Assembly (NCBI GenBank): GCA_019247865.1
Contig: JAFBAJ010000252.1
Location: forward strand, 1 to 6,226
Direction of reading: 5' to 3'
Source: Acidobacteriota bacterium
GTDB lineage: Bacteria; Acidobacteriota; Blastocatellia; Pyrinomonadales; Pyrinomonadaceae
DNA: 6,226 nt
The notes under the pieces were generated by a model. It was not told where the DNA came from. It made no database searches and saw nothing but the letters and a program-made list of their open reading frames with translations. Positions 5,354 through 6,226 of the stretch are shown here, piece by piece (within the stretch, counting starts at the first letter, position 1; every line of letters begins with the position of its first letter). The translations under genes were made by a program, and so were the position numbers.

Positions 5354-6226
5354 ATGAGAGATTTCGCCGCCCGTCTATCTCTTCGTTCCGGAAGATTCCA
5401 GACGCTGCTGCTGACCATCATCGCCGTGAGCTTCCTGTCTGCTCCCGCACAGACTCTGGCACATAAGACAACTGTTTCAAGCTCTCAGCCGGCGCAGACA
5501 GAGGGCACGGATGAGCTGCTGCCGCCGAGCAAGTTCGTCTTGCAGAGCGCGATGCAGGTGAACCTGACGAAACGCTTTGCGCGCCTCCCGTTGCATAAAG
5601 GATTTTATAACGGGCAGAGCGTATGGTACGTCCTGACGGATGTCTCGGATCAGGGGCTGGCGCAGCAGCTCGGTCTGAACTTCGCGCCGAAGCTCAGCAA
5701 TGCCTCGAACGGATGTCCGGGCTGTGTGCAGGAGCTGCCGATTCCGGCGAACATTCTGTCCGCCTCGCGCGTGGACTTTAAGGGCAGCCCGGACTTCAGC
5801 CCGACGCGCGTCGTCGTGCCCGGCCCGACCGGTTTCCCGCTGCTGACGGCGAGGCCCGGAGCACGGGCGGGCCTCTTCTACACGCCTTACGTGCAGGTCG
5901 GCAGGCAGGCCGGAACGATCTCGCGCATCGTCTATAACGCGCCCATCGTGGCGACGGGCGATGGCCCCTTTGACGTGGTGACGCACGCCAACACACACGA
6001 CCGGGTGTTAGCCATCGATACCGTCAACATGACTGTGGACTTGCTCTTCATACAGGCTTTTTCGGCGGGCAAAGAGGTCATCTATCTCTCCTTCGACTCG
6101 TCTTCGGAAGAGGCAGCGGTGCTTGAGCGCAGCACTTTCACGCCCGTGCTGGAACTGCTCAGTTTTCCCAACGGGGCTTTCAGGCGGGACGGGACGCGCG
6201 CCGCGATCTTCGCCTTCGCCAACGGT
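5354..6226 (+). CDS. Secreted protein of unknown function, N-terminal 291 residues
   Basis: The frame is open from ATG 5354 to the last base, 291 codons without a stop, so the C-terminus lies beyond the window. The start has a strong GGGAGGG. The N-terminus is a Sec signal peptide: Arg 2, 7, 11 and 14, then LLLTIIAVSFLSAPA, with cleavage after Ala32 or Ala36. A low-complexity Ser/Gln/Thr linker (about 39-52) leads to a globular domain with RLPLHKGFYNGQSVWYVLTD (77-96), SDQGLAQQLGLNFAPKL (98-114) and a CPGC pair (Cys121, Cys124), the only Cys seen. These could form a small disulfide or metal site, though with no thioredoxin-like context. I do not recognise the function. The LPLHKG...VWYVLTD...LGLNFAPKL pattern reminds me of a domain of unknown function (I think DUF7482, recalled from memory and not checked). 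It acts in the periplasm or outside the cell, and is probably controlled by the divergent Crp/Fnr gene. Confidence 0.85.
   Translation, partial: MRDFAARLSLRSGRFQTLLLTIIAVSFLSAPAQTLAHKTTVSSSQPAQTEGTDELLPPSKFVLQSAMQVNLTKRFARLPLHKGFYNGQSVWYVLTDVSDQGLAQQLGLNFAPKLSNASNGCPGCVQELPIPANILSASRVDFKGSPDFSPTRVVVPGPTGFPLLTARPGARAGLFYTPYVQVGRQAGTISRIVYNAPIVATGDGPFDVVTHANTHDRVLAIDTVNMTVDLLFIQAFSAGKEVIYLSFDSSSEEAAVLERSTFTPVLELLSFPNGAFRRDGTRAAIFAFANG

Noticed and set aside
5477..5998. A 173-residue minus-strand frame at the right end
   Set aside because: It is antisense to the secreted-protein frame, which has a strong ribosome binding site and a signal peptide; composition is Arg-rich and without motifs.

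Overview
The window is a stretch of bacterial chromosome from a GC-rich Gram-negative organism, most likely an acidobacterium (possibly Blastocatellia). This is inferred from a large Oar-like TonB-dependent receptor with an N-terminal carboxypeptidase-regulatory domain, a receptor type greatly expanded in that phylum, from the S9 peptidase beside it, and from intergenic GTCCCAG heptamer repeats. No marker gene fixes the taxonomy.

Left part, plus strand: the last 111 codons of an S9-family serine peptidase (1-338) are followed by a heptamer repeat array folded as an inverted repeat (341-427). Next come a good sigma70-type promoter (437-464) and a 1091-residue outer-membrane receptor. The receptor very probably starts at GTG 541, behind a perfect GGAGG, rather than at the upstream TTG 502. 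It ends at 3816 and is followed by a hairpin terminator (3846-3883).

Middle part, minus strand: the reading order is a Crp/Fnr-type regulator (5222-4500), a small HTH-HNH endonuclease (4400-3936) and tRNA-Glu(CUC) (3957-3883). The HNH gene runs 22 bases into the tRNA, and its TAG stop lies in the tRNA D-arm. The only good promoter I see for both is upstream of the HNH gene (4470-4441), with a perfect inverted repeat at the predicted transcription start. The HNH gene is clearly lower in GC than its neighbours. The terminator hairpin at 3846-3875 lies between the convergent receptor and tRNA genes and could serve both.

Right part, plus strand: a secreted protein of unknown function starts at 5354 and runs off the window end. 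It is divergent from the Crp/Fnr gene. The 131-base gap holds a near-perfect TTGTCA-N6-TGACAA dyad whose centre is about 41.5 bases upstream of the start predicted from an extended -10 element. This is the geometry of a class II Crp/Fnr activation site, so the secreted protein is a candidate target of the regulator and the regulator may control itself.

The two most notable items are the HNH/tRNA-Glu overlap and the regulator-operator-secreted protein module. I see no CRISPR array, insertion sequence, transposase or rRNA.
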